The position numbers and the translations under genes were made by a program. This document shows positions 15,700 through 24,071 of a stretch of 64,000 nucleotides of DNA, piece by piece. The notes beneath the pieces are model-generated. The model did not search any database and was not told the origin of the DNA. It saw nothing but the letters and a program-made list of their open reading frames with translations. This DNA is from Rhizobium sp. RU20A (GTDB lineage: Bacteria > Pseudomonadota > Alphaproteobacteria > Rhizobiales > Rhizobiaceae): NCBI RefSeq assembly GCF_900155885.1, contig NZ_FTMB01000005.1, positions 204,069 to 268,068 on the forward strand, read 5' to 3'. The number at the start of each line of letters is the position of its first letter. Within the stretch, counting starts at the first letter, position 1.

Positions 15700-16476
15700 T
15701 CAGGCCGTGACGCCGGCCTTCAGCCGCTGCTTTTCGGCGGCATAGGCGCGTACCGCCTCACCGAAGGCCTTGAAGAGCGTGTCGGAGGGCGTGTCCGTGC
15801 CGACCCAGTATTCCGGATGCCACTGTACGCCGACGGCAAAGGCCTTGGCGCCGATCACGGAGACGGCTTCCACCGTACCGTCGTCGGCAAGCGCTTCGAC
15901 TGCAAGGCGCGGTGCGATGTCGGAAATCGCCTGGCGGTGCAGGGAGTTCACCTGCACCTCGCCAGCGCCGAGAACGGCGGCGAGGCAACTGCCCTCCTTG
16001 ATCGAGATCGACTGGCGGATTCCGTAGGCGACGTCCAATTCGGGCACGTCGGGCTTGCGGTGGTCCCACATGCCGGGCTTGTTCTGGATCTCGCTCTCGA
16101 GGGTCCCGCCGAGCGCCACGTTCAGTTCCTGAATGCCGCGGCAGATGGCCAGGAGCGGAATGCCGCGTTCCAGCGCACGCCGGATCAGCGACAGGCTGGT
16201 CGCGTCGCGGCCGGGATCGAAGGGGCCGTCCTCTTCCCGCGCTTCCCGGCCATAAAGGCTCGGATGCACGTTGCTGCGGGCGCCGCTGACCAGCAGCCCT
16301 TCGACCCTGTCGAGAATGCTGTCGGGATCGTTGCCCTGTTCGAGTGCCGGGACGAGCAGTGGCATGACGCCGGCGCCATCAACGGCGGCGCGCACATACT
16401 GATGGGCAACGACATGCCAGACATTGCCGTCGAATGCGCGGAAGTCGCAGGGGATGGCAACGGCAGGGGTCATCAT
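15700..16476 (-). CDS. Gamma-glutamyl-gamma-aminobutyrate hydrolase family (peptidase C26)
   Basis: A 258-residue class-I glutamine-amidotransferase-fold hydrolase. The nucleophile Cys is in LLAICRGIQELNV, and HPEYWVG near the C terminus carries the catalytic His and partner Glu. PuuD-type members cleave gamma-glutamyl-GABA in putrescine breakdown, but many related proteins act on other gamma-glutamyl compounds. The ATG at 16476 (second ATG at 16473) has GGAG upstream; the longer frame to 16560 is not supported. No other puu genes are nearby, so the putrescine role is only possible. Confidence 0.85.
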   Translation of the reverse strand: MMTPAVAIPCDFRAFDGNVWHVVAHQYVRAAVDGAGVMPLLVPALEQGNDPDSILDRVEGLLVSGARSNVHPSLYGREAREEDGPFDPGRDATSLSLIRRALERGIPLLAICRGIQELNVALGGTLESEIQNKPGMWDHRKPDVPELDVAYGIRQSISIKEGSCLAAVLGAGEVQVNSLHRQAISDIAPRLAVEALADDGTVEAVSVIGAKAFAVGVQWHPEYWVGTDTPSDTLFKAFGEAVRAYAAEKQRLKAGVTA

Positions 16477-16960
16477 AGGAACGGCTCCGAAGGGCTTGCC
16501 ACGACAGGGCGCGGCCACTGCATGGAAGATGGGATAGGAAGGTCGCGGGCGCAATGTCAACTGGTGTTGATGTCCCCGGCGAATTTAGGCGCCAATTCTC
16601 AACCATGAGAGGTTTGATCTTCGCCAATTTCGGAAATGGGGATAAGATGAAATGATCTTTCACCGATCGAATTGCGTTCAATTCAGGGTTTGCAACCATA
16701 AATGTAAAGTAGAGGAGCTTTAACTTCGAAACAGCGCATGTTTTCCTGACTGCAGGTTGCACGTGGTCATTTTCCACGTGCGTAATAAGTCTTTCGTTAA
16801 ATTATGCGCTCCTATGAATGAGCGTCAAATTGCGGTTTTGGAACCCCGAAGAACATGACCGTAATACTCGGTATCCGTTGGCCTCGGCATTTGTGATTCA
16901 CGAATTGGCGGGAAAGCGCGCGTTCCGTTCCGACAGATCGAGGCTGGAGTTGTAGGACCA
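16477..16960. other. Intergenic region upstream of GGDEF-EAL gene
   Basis: 484 bp without a supported gene, more AT-rich than its surroundings between 16600 and 16860. The only clear structure is the inverted repeat listed at 16759-16781. It must hold the promoters for the divergent C26 peptidase and GGDEF-EAL genes. Confidence 0.6.
16759..16781. promoter_or_regulatory. Inverted repeat GCACGTGG/CCACGTGC
   Basis: Perfect 8-bp arms (16759-16766 and 16774-16781) separated by seven bases, about 180 bp before the GGDEF-EAL start. It may be an operator or an RNA hairpin; no T tract follows, so a terminator is unlikely. Confidence 0.4.
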
Positions 16961-19267
16961 ATGATTCGTCCACGCCACAAGCCATTGCCGAAAGGCGTCT
17001 ATCATTCGTTTGTCCGGTCTCTCTACGAGAACAGGGCAACGCTTCTGATCGGCATGATCAGTCATGCGGTGACCTTCCTGCTCGTCTATACCCGGGTCAA
17101 CGATCCCTTCTTCCTGATTGCCACCTTTGCCGTGATCGCCATCTTCCTGGTGCGCATGGTCGACATGCGCGGCTTCGACCGCATCGACCTCTCCGGCGCC
17201 GACGACGTGACCTTGCGGCTGTGGGAGGACCGGTATCTCCTGGGCGGGCTTTGCGTGACGATGACATGCGGGGTGGCCTGCGCCTATGCCGTCGTCGTCA
17301 CCCACGACGCCTTTGCCGAACTTGCCTGCATTTCGGTGACGGTGGCGTCGATGATCTCGATCGTCGGGCGCAATTACGGCTCGTCTCGGGCCGTCGCGAT
17401 CCTGACGGCAGGGGCTTGTGGCCCGATCTTCTTCGGTCTGCTCAGCCTCGGTGATTTCTATATGAGCGTGCTCGCCGCTCTGATGATCCCGCTTGTCATC
17501 ACCACCTGGCAGATGGCGAAAGGCGTTCGCGAATTCCTCTATCGCAACGTCATCGCCGCCACCGAAATCGCCACCATCGCCGACCGTTTCGATACGGCAC
17601 TGAACAACATGACGCACGGGCTCTTCATGCTCGATGCGCAGGGCCGTGTGCTGGTGGCCAATCGCCGCGCGACGGACCTGCTCAACCTCGACTGGACGGC
17701 CGGGCTGAAGGATAGCCATCTGGAGGTCGTTCTCAAATACGGCATGCGTCACAGCTTTCTCGACGGCGACCAGGTCCGCCAGGTGCTTCGACAACTGGCC
17801 CCGCTGCTGGAGGGGTTGGAAACGCGAACCCTCGTGCCCTTCCCTGACGATTTCTACCTCGAATTTTCTGCCAGCCGGCGGCCCGATGGCGGTACGGTCC
17901 TGATTTTCGAGGATGTGTCCGCGCGTATCCTGGCGGAGCGCAAGATTCTCAACATGGTACGCTATGACGCGCTGACGGGCCTGCCGACCCGAGCCTATTT
18001 CAGCGAACTTGTGGAGGCCACGATTGGCCAGGGCGATCCGGACCGTCCCGTCGGCTTCCTCATCATGGACGTCGTCGACTTCAAGCATGTCAACGACATG
18101 CGCGGGCACATCGTCGGGGATCAGGTGCTGGTGGTGGTGGCCGAGCGGCTGCGGGCGCTGGCCGGGGAGGGAGCGGCCGTTGGGCGGCTGATGGGCGACG
18201 AATTCGTCGTGCTCTTTGCCGACGAGACAGACCGGGCCGCGCTCGACGGCCGCATGCGCAGCCTGCACCAGCAGATGCGCGGAACCTATACGGTCAACGG
18301 TTTCACCTTCCTTCTCACCATGAGCGCGGGATCGGTGATGACGGCGGCCGGGACCTTCAGCTTCGAGGATGTGCAGATCAAGGCGGACCTTGCGCTGTTT
18401 GAAAGCAAGAACCGCAATCGTGGCGGCTTCACCGCCTTCGAAGAGACGATGGACGAGCAATATGTCGATCGCCAGAAGCTGAAAGCGGATTTCCAGCAGG
18501 CGCTGGAGGCGTCAGCGCTCGCGGTTGTCTACCAGCCGATGATGACGCCGGACGGCTTGCGGATCGAGTGCTGCGAGGCGCTGGCACGCTGGACGCATCC
18601 CGAGCGCGGGCCCGTTGGCCCCGCCGTTTTTATCCGCGTTGCAGAGGAGATGGGGCTCGTGGGCGACGTGACGGCTTTCGTGCTGCGCCGGGCCTGCACC
18701 GACTGCCTGGACTGGCCGGACGAGATGGCTGTGTCTGTCAACCTGTCGGTCGCGGACCTGCGCAATCCCGGCTTTGCCGCGAAGGTGGTGCAGATCCTCG
18801 AGGAGACCGGCCTGCCGGCGCGACGCCTTCACCTTGAGGTGACGGAGGGCGGCTTTATCGAGGACCCTGTCAAGGTTGGTACCATGCTGCAGGAACTCAG
18901 AGCCCGCGGCGTTTCGATCGCCATCGACGATTTCGGCACCGGCTATTCCAGCCTCAGCTATCTCGACACGCTGCCACTTGACCTCGTCAAGGTTGATCGC
19001 TCCTTCGTGCGCAATATCCGCGAGGATGCCCGCCGCTTCAACCTGCTGCGCGGCGTCGTGCAGCTGTCCCGTGAGCTTGGTCTGCGGGTCATTGTCGAGG
19101 GTGTCGAGACGGCGGATCAGCTGGATCTTTTGCGTAGCCATCACTGCGCCGATCTCATCCAGGGCTATGTGTTTGCCCGGCCAATGCCTGCCAGCGAAGT
19201 CCTCAAGCTCGCTTTTGTGGCGGAGAGCAAGCGCGCGATCGCGGCCCGGAAAAGTGCACCGGCCTGA
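16961..19267 (+). CDS. Membrane-anchored GGDEF-EAL cyclic-di-GMP protein
   Basis: A 768-residue protein. Five or so hydrophobic segments occupy residues about 28-185, followed by a PAS-like domain (about 205-325: FDTALNNMTHGLFMLDAQGRVLVANRRA), GGDEF (about 330-490) and EAL (about 505-750). The cyclase signature is MGDEF (residues 411-415), so the first glycine is lost and cyclase activity is doubtful. The phosphodiesterase motifs look complete: E539-A-L, VNLS, EVTE, IDDFGTGYSS, VKVDRSF, VEGVE and QGYVFARP. The net activity is probably c-di-GMP breakdown, with the GGDEF part perhaps binding GTP. It stands alone. Confidence 0.9.
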   Translation: MIRPRHKPLPKGVYHSFVRSLYENRATLLIGMISHAVTFLLVYTRVNDPFFLIATFAVIAIFLVRMVDMRGFDRIDLSGADDVTLRLWEDRYLLGGLCVTMTCGVACAYAVVVTHDAFAELACISVTVASMISIVGRNYGSSRAVAILTAGACGPIFFGLLSLGDFYMSVLAALMIPLVITTWQMAKGVREFLYRNVIAATEIATIADRFDTALNNMTHGLFMLDAQGRVLVANRRATDLLNLDWTAGLKDSHLEVVLKYGMRHSFLDGDQVRQVLRQLAPLLEGLETRTLVPFPDDFYLEFSASRRPDGGTVLIFEDVSARILAERKILNMVRYDALTGLPTRAYFSELVEATIGQGDPDRPVGFLIMDVVDFKHVNDMRGHIVGDQVLVVVAERLRALAGEGAAVGRLMGDEFVVLFADETDRAALDGRMRSLHQQMRGTYTVNGFTFLLTMSAGSVMTAAGTFSFEDVQIKADLALFESKNRNRGGFTAFEETMDEQYVDRQKLKADFQQALEASALAVVYQPMMTPDGLRIECCEALARWTHPERGPVGPAVFIRVAEEMGLVGDVTAFVLRRACTDCLDWPDEMAVSVNLSVADLRNPGFAAKVVQILEETGLPARRLHLEVTEGGFIEDPVKVGTMLQELRARGVSIAIDDFGTGYSSLSYLDTLPLDLVKVDRSFVRNIREDARRFNLLRGVVQLSRELGLRVIVEGVETADQLDLLRSHHCADLIQGYVFARPMPASEVLKLAFVAESKRAIAARKSAPA

Positions 19268-19382
19268 TGGCAGGCTGCGTAAGACGTCACTGACATTTTC
19301 TGTGCAAAACGCACTGCGCCGCCAAGGGAAACGATCGTTCCCGTCGCGCACTATCAGATTTAGGCATTGCGGCACCTTAACG

Positions 19383-19419
19383 CCCCGTTAATGTTAACAA
19401 AGGGTTAATATTAACGGGG
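19383..19419 (+). promoter_or_regulatory. Inverted repeat overlapping the ribosome site of the FeeM-like gene
   Basis: CCCCGTTAAT (19383-19392) pairs perfectly with ATTAACGGGG (19410-19419). The 3' arm ends three bases before the first ATG (19423) and carries the GGGG that could serve as ribosome site for the ATG at 19429. TTAAC/GTTAA units recur inside the loop. It may be an operator or a hairpin that hides the ribosome site. Confidence 0.5.
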
Positions 19420-19422
19420 CTG

Positions 19423-20211
19423 ATGGGGATGGATGCGCTGTCTGGCGTCGCATCGCAGTTTTCGGAAAGATTGCTGACACTGCTCGATCGCGTCGAATAT
19501 CGACGTGTCGAAACAGGCGAGGACATGGAGGATATCGCGCGGCTGCGCTACAGGGCCTACAAGGCTGTGGATCTCATGCCGCTCACTGGCTCGACACTTA
19601 TCGATCCACTCGATTTCGACGATCATGCCTTCGTTTTCGGCATATACCTTGACGAGAGGCTGATCAGCACGGTTAGGGTGCATCACGTGACGCCGGAGCA
19701 CCGGGCAAGCACGGCGGGCGTTATCTTCGGTCAAGAGATCGACAGTCTGCTCGATCGTGGCCTGACGCTGATCGATCCGGGCCGCTTTGCCGCAGATCCC
19801 GACATGGATAGCGAGGATATGGTGGCGGTGCCCTATCTGACGCTTCGCGTCGCCTGCATGGCATCGGAATATTTCGACGTCGATGGCTGCCTGACGGCCT
19901 GCCGGCCACGTCACGCCGCCTTCTATCGCCGGACCTTCGCTGCAGAGACGCTCGTCGCCTGCCGAAAGAATCTCGGCGTCTACAATGCGGATGGCACGCT
20001 GCTGATGGCGCCGGTGCGCGAGATCAGGAGTTGGCTCTACAACCGCTATCCCGTCTTCGATTCGCGGCTCTTCGAACAGCGGCTGATGTTCGAGCCAGAC
20101 GATCCGGCCACGCCGCGCCCGATCACCATCCGGCCGACGGCGCGACTGGCGCGGGGCCGGCCGACCGGGGTGATCCGGGTGGGACGAACGGGGCAAAGCG
20201 CGTTCGGCTAA
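19423..20211 (+). CDS. N-acyl amino acid synthase FeeM-like acyltransferase
   Basis: A 262-residue protein resembling the FeeM catalytic core, a GNAT-fold family related to autoinducer (acyl-homoserine lactone) synthases. Features are RLRYRAYKAVDLM near residue 40, FGIYLDERLISTVRVHHVTP (strand pair of the GNAT core), and CRPRHAAFYRRTFAAE near residue 165. FeeM enzymes move an acyl chain from acyl carrier protein to an amino acid such as tyrosine. The C-terminal 45 residues are basic and proline-rich and probably disordered. The ATG at 19429 (third residue) is an equally good start. No partner acyl carrier protein gene is next to it. The substrate is unknown. Confidence 0.6.
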   Translation: MGMDALSGVASQFSERLLTLLDRVEYRRVETGEDMEDIARLRYRAYKAVDLMPLTGSTLIDPLDFDDHAFVFGIYLDERLISTVRVHHVTPEHRASTAGVIFGQEIDSLLDRGLTLIDPGRFAADPDMDSEDMVAVPYLTLRVACMASEYFDVDGCLTACRPRHAAFYRRTFAAETLVACRKNLGVYNADGTLLMAPVREIRSWLYNRYPVFDSRLFEQRLMFEPDDPATPRPITIRPTARLARGRPTGVIRVGRTGQSAFG

Positions 20212-20378
20212 GGCTGCCCGTTGTCCTCTGCCGCGCCGGATCCGTCGATCCGTTGCGAAGCGGCGCCGCATTGTGTATGGGCAAAGGGGAGGTCTGCTTT
20301 TCGCTGGGAGAAGTGGACAATCGTGTTCGGGCCGGGCCAGGCGGGTTTCGGTCCTCTTGCATCTTCGGGAGAGATTGA

Positions 20379-20603
20379 ATGGCGGAACATCATCACGGAC
20401 CGGCCGAAACGGGCGCGGAAATGGACTATGCCGAGCACGACAAGACCTATGCGCTCTTCGTCAACGGTACCAAGTACGGCACCATTATCTGCGTAGCGCT
20501 CATCGTGGCCATGGCTGCCGGCTTCTTCACCAGCGCCGGCTTCTTCTCGGCCCTCGTTCTCTTCATCCTCCTGTCGGTCGGCGGTATCGTCCTGACGCGC
20601 TGA
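20379..20603 (+). CDS. aa3-type cytochrome c oxidase subunit IV
   Basis: A 74-residue protein with a polar N-terminal half (MAEHHHGPAETGAEMDYAEHDKTY) and one or two membrane segments in ICVALIVAMAAGFFTSAGFFSALVLFILL. This is the small alphaproteobacterial aa3 oxidase subunit IV, which surrounds the core oxidase in the inner membrane. GGGAGAG precedes the ATG and a strong terminator follows, so it is a single-gene unit away from the other cox genes, as is usual in rhizobia. Confidence 0.88.
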   Translation: MAEHHHGPAETGAEMDYAEHDKTYALFVNGTKYGTIICVALIVAMAAGFFTSAGFFSALVLFILLSVGGIVLTR

Positions 20604-20628
20604 TCGCTTCGACCACGGCGATTTGCAG

Positions 20629-20658
20629 CCGGCCGCTCCGCAAGGGGCGGCCGGTTTT
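20629..20658 (+). terminator. Intrinsic terminator after oxidase subunit IV
   Basis: An 11-bp stem CCGGCCGCTCC (20629-20639) with GGGGCGGCCGG (20644-20654, one G-U pair), loop GCAA, followed by TTTT. Confidence 0.9.
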
Positions 20659-20741
20659 GCTTGTGCATCGCTGGAAATGCAAAACGCCGTGGCGAACATA
20701 TCGTCACGGCGCTTCTGTCGGTGAGGCAACTGGCTTGCTTA

Positions 20742-21629
20742 TCAGGCTGCCGTGCCCTTGACGCGGGCAAGACCCGCACGCGCGGGCTCGTACTTCGCGT
20801 CGAGGCGCAGCGCCTGTGAATAGGAGCGCTTGGCCTTTTCGGTTTCGCCGCGACGCTCATAGACGAGCGCCTGGTTTGCCCAGCTTTCGGCCAGCTTGCC
20901 ATTCAGATTGATGGCGGTGTTGAAGTCGGCGAAAGCGTTGTCGTCGTCGTTCTGTGCGAGGTAGGAGATGCCGCGGCCGTTATAGGGCTCGGGCGAGGAG
21001 GGCGAGAGCGAAATCGCCTTCGAGAAATCCTCGATCGCCTGCGCATGCTGGTTGCGGGCCTGATAGATCAGGCCGCGATTGTGATAGGCGCGCGGGTCGG
21101 TGGTATCGAGGCTGATCGCCCTGTTGAAATCATTGAAGGCGGCGTCGAGCTGGCCGACCTGGCGGTAGAGGTTGCCGCGGCCGATATAGGCAACGTCATA
21201 GTTCGGGTTGATTTGCAGGGCGCTATTGTAGTCGGACAGCGCTTCCTGCTGGTTTCCGAGGTTACGGTTGACCAGCGCACGGTTTGCATAGGCCTGGTAG
21301 AAGCGCGGATTGAGCTGGATCGCCTGGTTGAAATCGGCGATGGCGCGGCGGAATTCGCCAGCGCGGCCATAGGCGGAGCCGCGCACGTTATAGCCTTCCG
21401 GGTCCTGCGGATTGGCGGCGATCACGCTCGACAGCGAGGCGATATTTTCCTCTGAACCCTGGGCGCGATCCAGCTTGATGACGGCTTCGCTCGTGTCGGC
21501 GGTCTGGCAACCGCCAAGCGCCAGCATGGCAACGACGCCAAGGCCGATCGCCCAAGACCGGGTGCGGGTCTTTCCAGCGGCGGGCGTGGCGGCGGCGGAC
21601 CGGTCCGAAAGAAGTGCGGCAGATGTCAA
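20742..21629 (-). CDS. Tetratricopeptide repeat lipoprotein
   Basis: A 295-residue protein. A basic N-terminal region is followed by WAIGLGVVAMLALGGC, a lipobox with Cys41. About six TPR units follow (for example AYANRALVNRNLGNQQEALSDYNSALQINP, AYHNRGLIYQARNQHAQAIEDF). It is probably an outer-membrane or periplasmic lipoprotein scaffold. The start codon is TTG at 21629 with GAGGGA upstream; no usable ATG lies before the signal sequence. It resembles the NlpI-like TPR lipoproteins that sit near ribosomal S21 in rhizobia. The partner is not known. Confidence 0.85.
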   Translation of the reverse strand: MTSAALLSDRSAAATPAAGKTRTRSWAIGLGVVAMLALGGCQTADTSEAVIKLDRAQGSEENIASLSSVIAANPQDPEGYNVRGSAYGRAGEFRRAIADFNQAIQLNPRFYQAYANRALVNRNLGNQQEALSDYNSALQINPNYDVAYIGRGNLYRQVGQLDAAFNDFNRAISLDTTDPRAYHNRGLIYQARNQHAQAIEDFSKAISLSPSSPEPYNGRGISYLAQNDDDNAFADFNTAINLNGKLAESWANQALVYERRGETEKAKRSYSQALRLDAKYEPARAGLARVKGTAA

Positions 21630-21828
21630 CGTGTTTCCCTCAATGCGACGGTAACCAGAGCCTTGCGGCTGCTTCGGTGCCTTCCGGCAATTTGCCCGCC
21701 GGCAGCGGCGGCAGTCGGGCCGGGCCTAACGGGCATCCGGCGTGGCGGAACGCTCCGGCAGACCGGTCGTTCCATGGCGATCGTCGCGGCACACCGAAAA
21801 ACAGCGGGCCAAAACGGGACGACTCACG

Positions 21829-21859
21829 AAAAGGGCGGCGGCGAATGACGCCCCCGCCC
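21829..21859 (-). terminator. Terminator of rpsU
   Basis: Read on the minus strand, GGGCGGGGGC (21859-21850) pairs with GCCGCCGCCC (21842-21833) with one mismatch, followed by TTTT (21832-21829). It lies 35 bp after the rpsU stop. Confidence 0.65.
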
Positions 21860-21894
21860 GGAATTGCATCTGAAAACGTCGAAAAGACGACGGA

Positions 21895-22107
21895 TCAGCG
21901 GGTCACGAGACCTTCGCGCTGGGCGCGCTTGCGCGCCAGCTTGCGGACGCGACGAACAGCCTCTGCCTTTTCGCGGGCGCGCTTCTGCGAGGGCTTCTCG
22001 TAGTAATCGCGCATCTTCATTTCACGGAAAATGCCTTCGCGCTGCATCTTCTTCTTGAGAGCGCGGAGAGCCTGATCAACGTTATTGTCGCGGACAAGTA
22101 CCTGCAC
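21895..22107 (-). CDS. rpsU: 30S ribosomal protein S21
   Basis: A 70-residue very basic protein beginning [20 protein letters not shown] and containing the S21 core [21 protein letters not shown]. It belongs to the small ribosomal subunit, near the 3' end of 16S rRNA, and helps initiation. Length and sequence match rhizobial S21 (the longer alphaproteobacterial form). It has its own terminator. Confidence 0.97.
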   Translation of the reverse strand: MQVLVRDNNVDQALRALKKKMQREGIFREMKMRDYYEKPSQKRAREKAEAVRRVRKLARKRAQREGLVTR

Positions 22108-22470
22108 GTTTAAACCCGTTCCTTCGTTCGTGTTGTCGCCTCAGCCCTATGATCGCGAGGCAATAAAATGGCGATCGCCCAAGCCGACGGCTTTACGATT
22201 GGGAGAGCGGATACCAGATCGGTGCGCCAAAGTCCAGCCGCCGCGCGGCGCTCATGACCGTTTTGTTACGCTACGTTCCCATGGACGGCAACGCTTCTCC
22301 GTCGCCGGCGGCCTGTTGATGGCGCCGACGAGGCCAATGTCGCATGGCGCACAAGTCGCGTCTATTTGCGTCGCAAAAGAGACGTTGCGTCCGCCCCAGA
22401 TTTGTCATCTCTAGGCCTCATCGAGACGCTCGACAAAGAGACACCCAAAAACGGGGAGCATGGAAGGCTG
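22108..22470. other. Intergenic region between rpsU and soxB
   Basis: 363 bp without a supported gene. It should contain the divergent promoters of rpsU and the sox operon. The clear signals are a perfect palindrome at 22365-22377 and a GGCGATCGCC palindrome around 22171-22180. The longer soxB reading frame starting at 22366 is not supported. Confidence 0.6.
22365..22377 (+). promoter_or_regulatory. Palindrome upstream of the sox operon
   Basis: TTTGCG-T-CGCAAA, perfect six-base arms around one central base, 93 bp before the soxB start. A looser TGTCGC/GCGCACA element lies just upstream (about 22339-22353). A regulator site for sarcosine- or glycine-linked control is plausible, but the protein is not known. 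Confidence 0.4.
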
Positions 22471-23724
22471 ATGCGCAAATATTCTGTATTCGCCGTGGCG
22501 CGTGAGGCGCTGCGCGGGCACAAGGGCTGGGAGGCCCAGTGGACCTCGCCCGAACCCCGCAAGGAATACGACGTCATCATCGTCGGCGGTGGCGGCCATG
22601 GCCTGGGCGCGGCCTATTACCTGGCCAAGGAGCACGGCATCACCAACGTCGCCGTGATCGAAAAGGGCTGGCTCGGCGGCGGCAATACCGGCCGCAACAC
22701 CACCATCATCCGCTCCAACTATCTCTATGACGAGAGCATGGGGATCTACGAGCACTCCCTGAAGCTGTGGGAAAACCTCAGCCAGGAGCTCAACTACAAC
22801 GTCATGTATTCGCCGCGCGGCGTGATGATGCTGTCGCACAATGTGCATGACCAGCAGGTGTTCAAGCGCCACATTCATGCCAACCGCCTGCACGGCATCG
22901 ACAATGAATGGCTGACGCCCGAGCAGGCGAAGGAATTCTGCCCACCGCTCGATATTTCCGCCTCCGCCCGCTATCCGCTGAACGGTGCCGCCCTGCAGCG
23001 CCGAGGCGGCACGGCCCGCCACGATGCGGTGGCCTGGGGCTATGCCCGCGCCGCCTCCGACATGGGCGTCCACGTCATCCAGAACTGCGAAGTGACCGGC
23101 ATCCGCCGTGGTCCCGACGGCCGCGTCATCGGGGTCGAGACCAGCCGCGGCTTCATCGGTGCCCGCAAGGTCGGCGTCTCCGCCTCCGGCCACAACACGC
23201 AGATCATGGAAATGGCCGACGTGCGCGTGCCGCTCACCAGCAACCCGCTGCAGGCGCTCGTCTCCGAGCCGATGAAGCCGATCTTCCCCTGCGTGGTCAT
23301 GTCCAACACGGTGCATGCCTATATCTCGCAGTCGGACAAGGGCGAACTCGTCATCGGTGCCGGCACCGACCAGTTCGTCTCCTATTCCCAGACCGGCGGC
23401 CTGCAGATCATCACGCATACGCTGGATGCCATCTGCGAGCTTTTCCCGATCTTCCGGCGCGTGAAGATGATGCGCCAGTGGGGCGGCATCACCGACAACA
23501 CGCCGGACCGTTCGCCGATCCAGTCCAAGACGCCGGTTCCCGGCCTCTACGTCAATTGCGGCTGGGGCACGGGTGGCTTCAAGGCGACGCCAGGTTCGGC
23601 GCATCTCTTCGCGCATCTGATCGCCCGTGACGCACCGCACCAGCATGGTGCCGGCTTCACGCTGGACCGGTTCCGTACCGGCCGCCTGATCGACGAAGCG
23701 GCCGCCGCCGCCGTCGCGCACTGA
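22471..23724 (+). CDS. soxB: Sarcosine oxidase subunit beta
   Basis: A 417-residue flavin subunit of heterotetrameric sarcosine oxidase. The FAD dinucleotide motif is DVIIVGGGGHGLGAAYYLA (about residues 33-51). The histidine in TARHDAV (about residue 184) lies where the covalent FMN is attached in studied enzymes. The C terminus has NCGWGTGGFKATPGSA. The complex demethylates sarcosine to glycine, making 5,10-methylene-tetrahydrofolate and hydrogen peroxide. GGAAGG precedes the ATG at 22471. It is first in soxBDAG, with 17 bp to soxD. Confidence 0.95.
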   Translation: MRKYSVFAVAREALRGHKGWEAQWTSPEPRKEYDVIIVGGGGHGLGAAYYLAKEHGITNVAVIEKGWLGGGNTGRNTTIIRSNYLYDESMGIYEHSLKLWENLSQELNYNVMYSPRGVMMLSHNVHDQQVFKRHIHANRLHGIDNEWLTPEQAKEFCPPLDISASARYPLNGAALQRRGGTARHDAVAWGYARAASDMGVHVIQNCEVTGIRRGPDGRVIGVETSRGFIGARKVGVSASGHNTQIMEMADVRVPLTSNPLQALVSEPMKPIFPCVVMSNTVHAYISQSDKGELVIGAGTDQFVSYSQTGGLQIITHTLDAICELFPIFRRVKMMRQWGGITDNTPDRSPIQSKTPVPGLYVNCGWGTGGFKATPGSAHLFAHLIARDAPHQHGAGFTLDRFRTGRLIDEAAAAAVAH

Positions 23725-23741
23725 TTTTCGGGAGTTCGTTC

Positions 23742-24071
23742 ATGCTTCTCATCCGTTGCCCCTATTGCGAGGAAGATCGTTCCGAGCTCGAATTCCGTTC
23801 CGTCGGCGAAGCCCATATCGTCCGGCCTGACAACATTGCCGAGATCTCCGACGAAGCCTTCGCGGAATACTTCTTCCTGCGTGACAATCCCAAGGGCCTG
23901 ATCTACGAGCGCTGGCGCCATATCCACGGCTGCGGCCGCTTCTTCAATGCGGTGCGCCATACCGTCTCGGACAAGTTCGTGATGACCTACAAGGCCGGTG
24001 AGCCCAAACCGGACCTTCCGGCTGCGACCCCCGTCGCGCAGCCTCTTGCCCAGGAAGGAGCGGCGAAATGA
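23742..24071 (+). CDS. soxD: Sarcosine oxidase subunit delta
   Basis: A 109-residue subunit. The zinc ligands are visible as Cys6 and Cys9 (CPYC) and the H-x-H-x-C cluster with Cys64 (WRHIHGCGRFFN). It is a structural subunit of the heterotetramer with a zinc-ribbon-like fold. Its stop overlaps the soxA start (ATGA), showing coupled translation. Confidence 0.95.
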   Translation: MLLIRCPYCEEDRSELEFRSVGEAHIVRPDNIAEISDEAFAEYFFLRDNPKGLIYERWRHIHGCGRFFNAVRHTVSDKFVMTYKAGEPKPDLPAATPVAQPLAQEGAAK

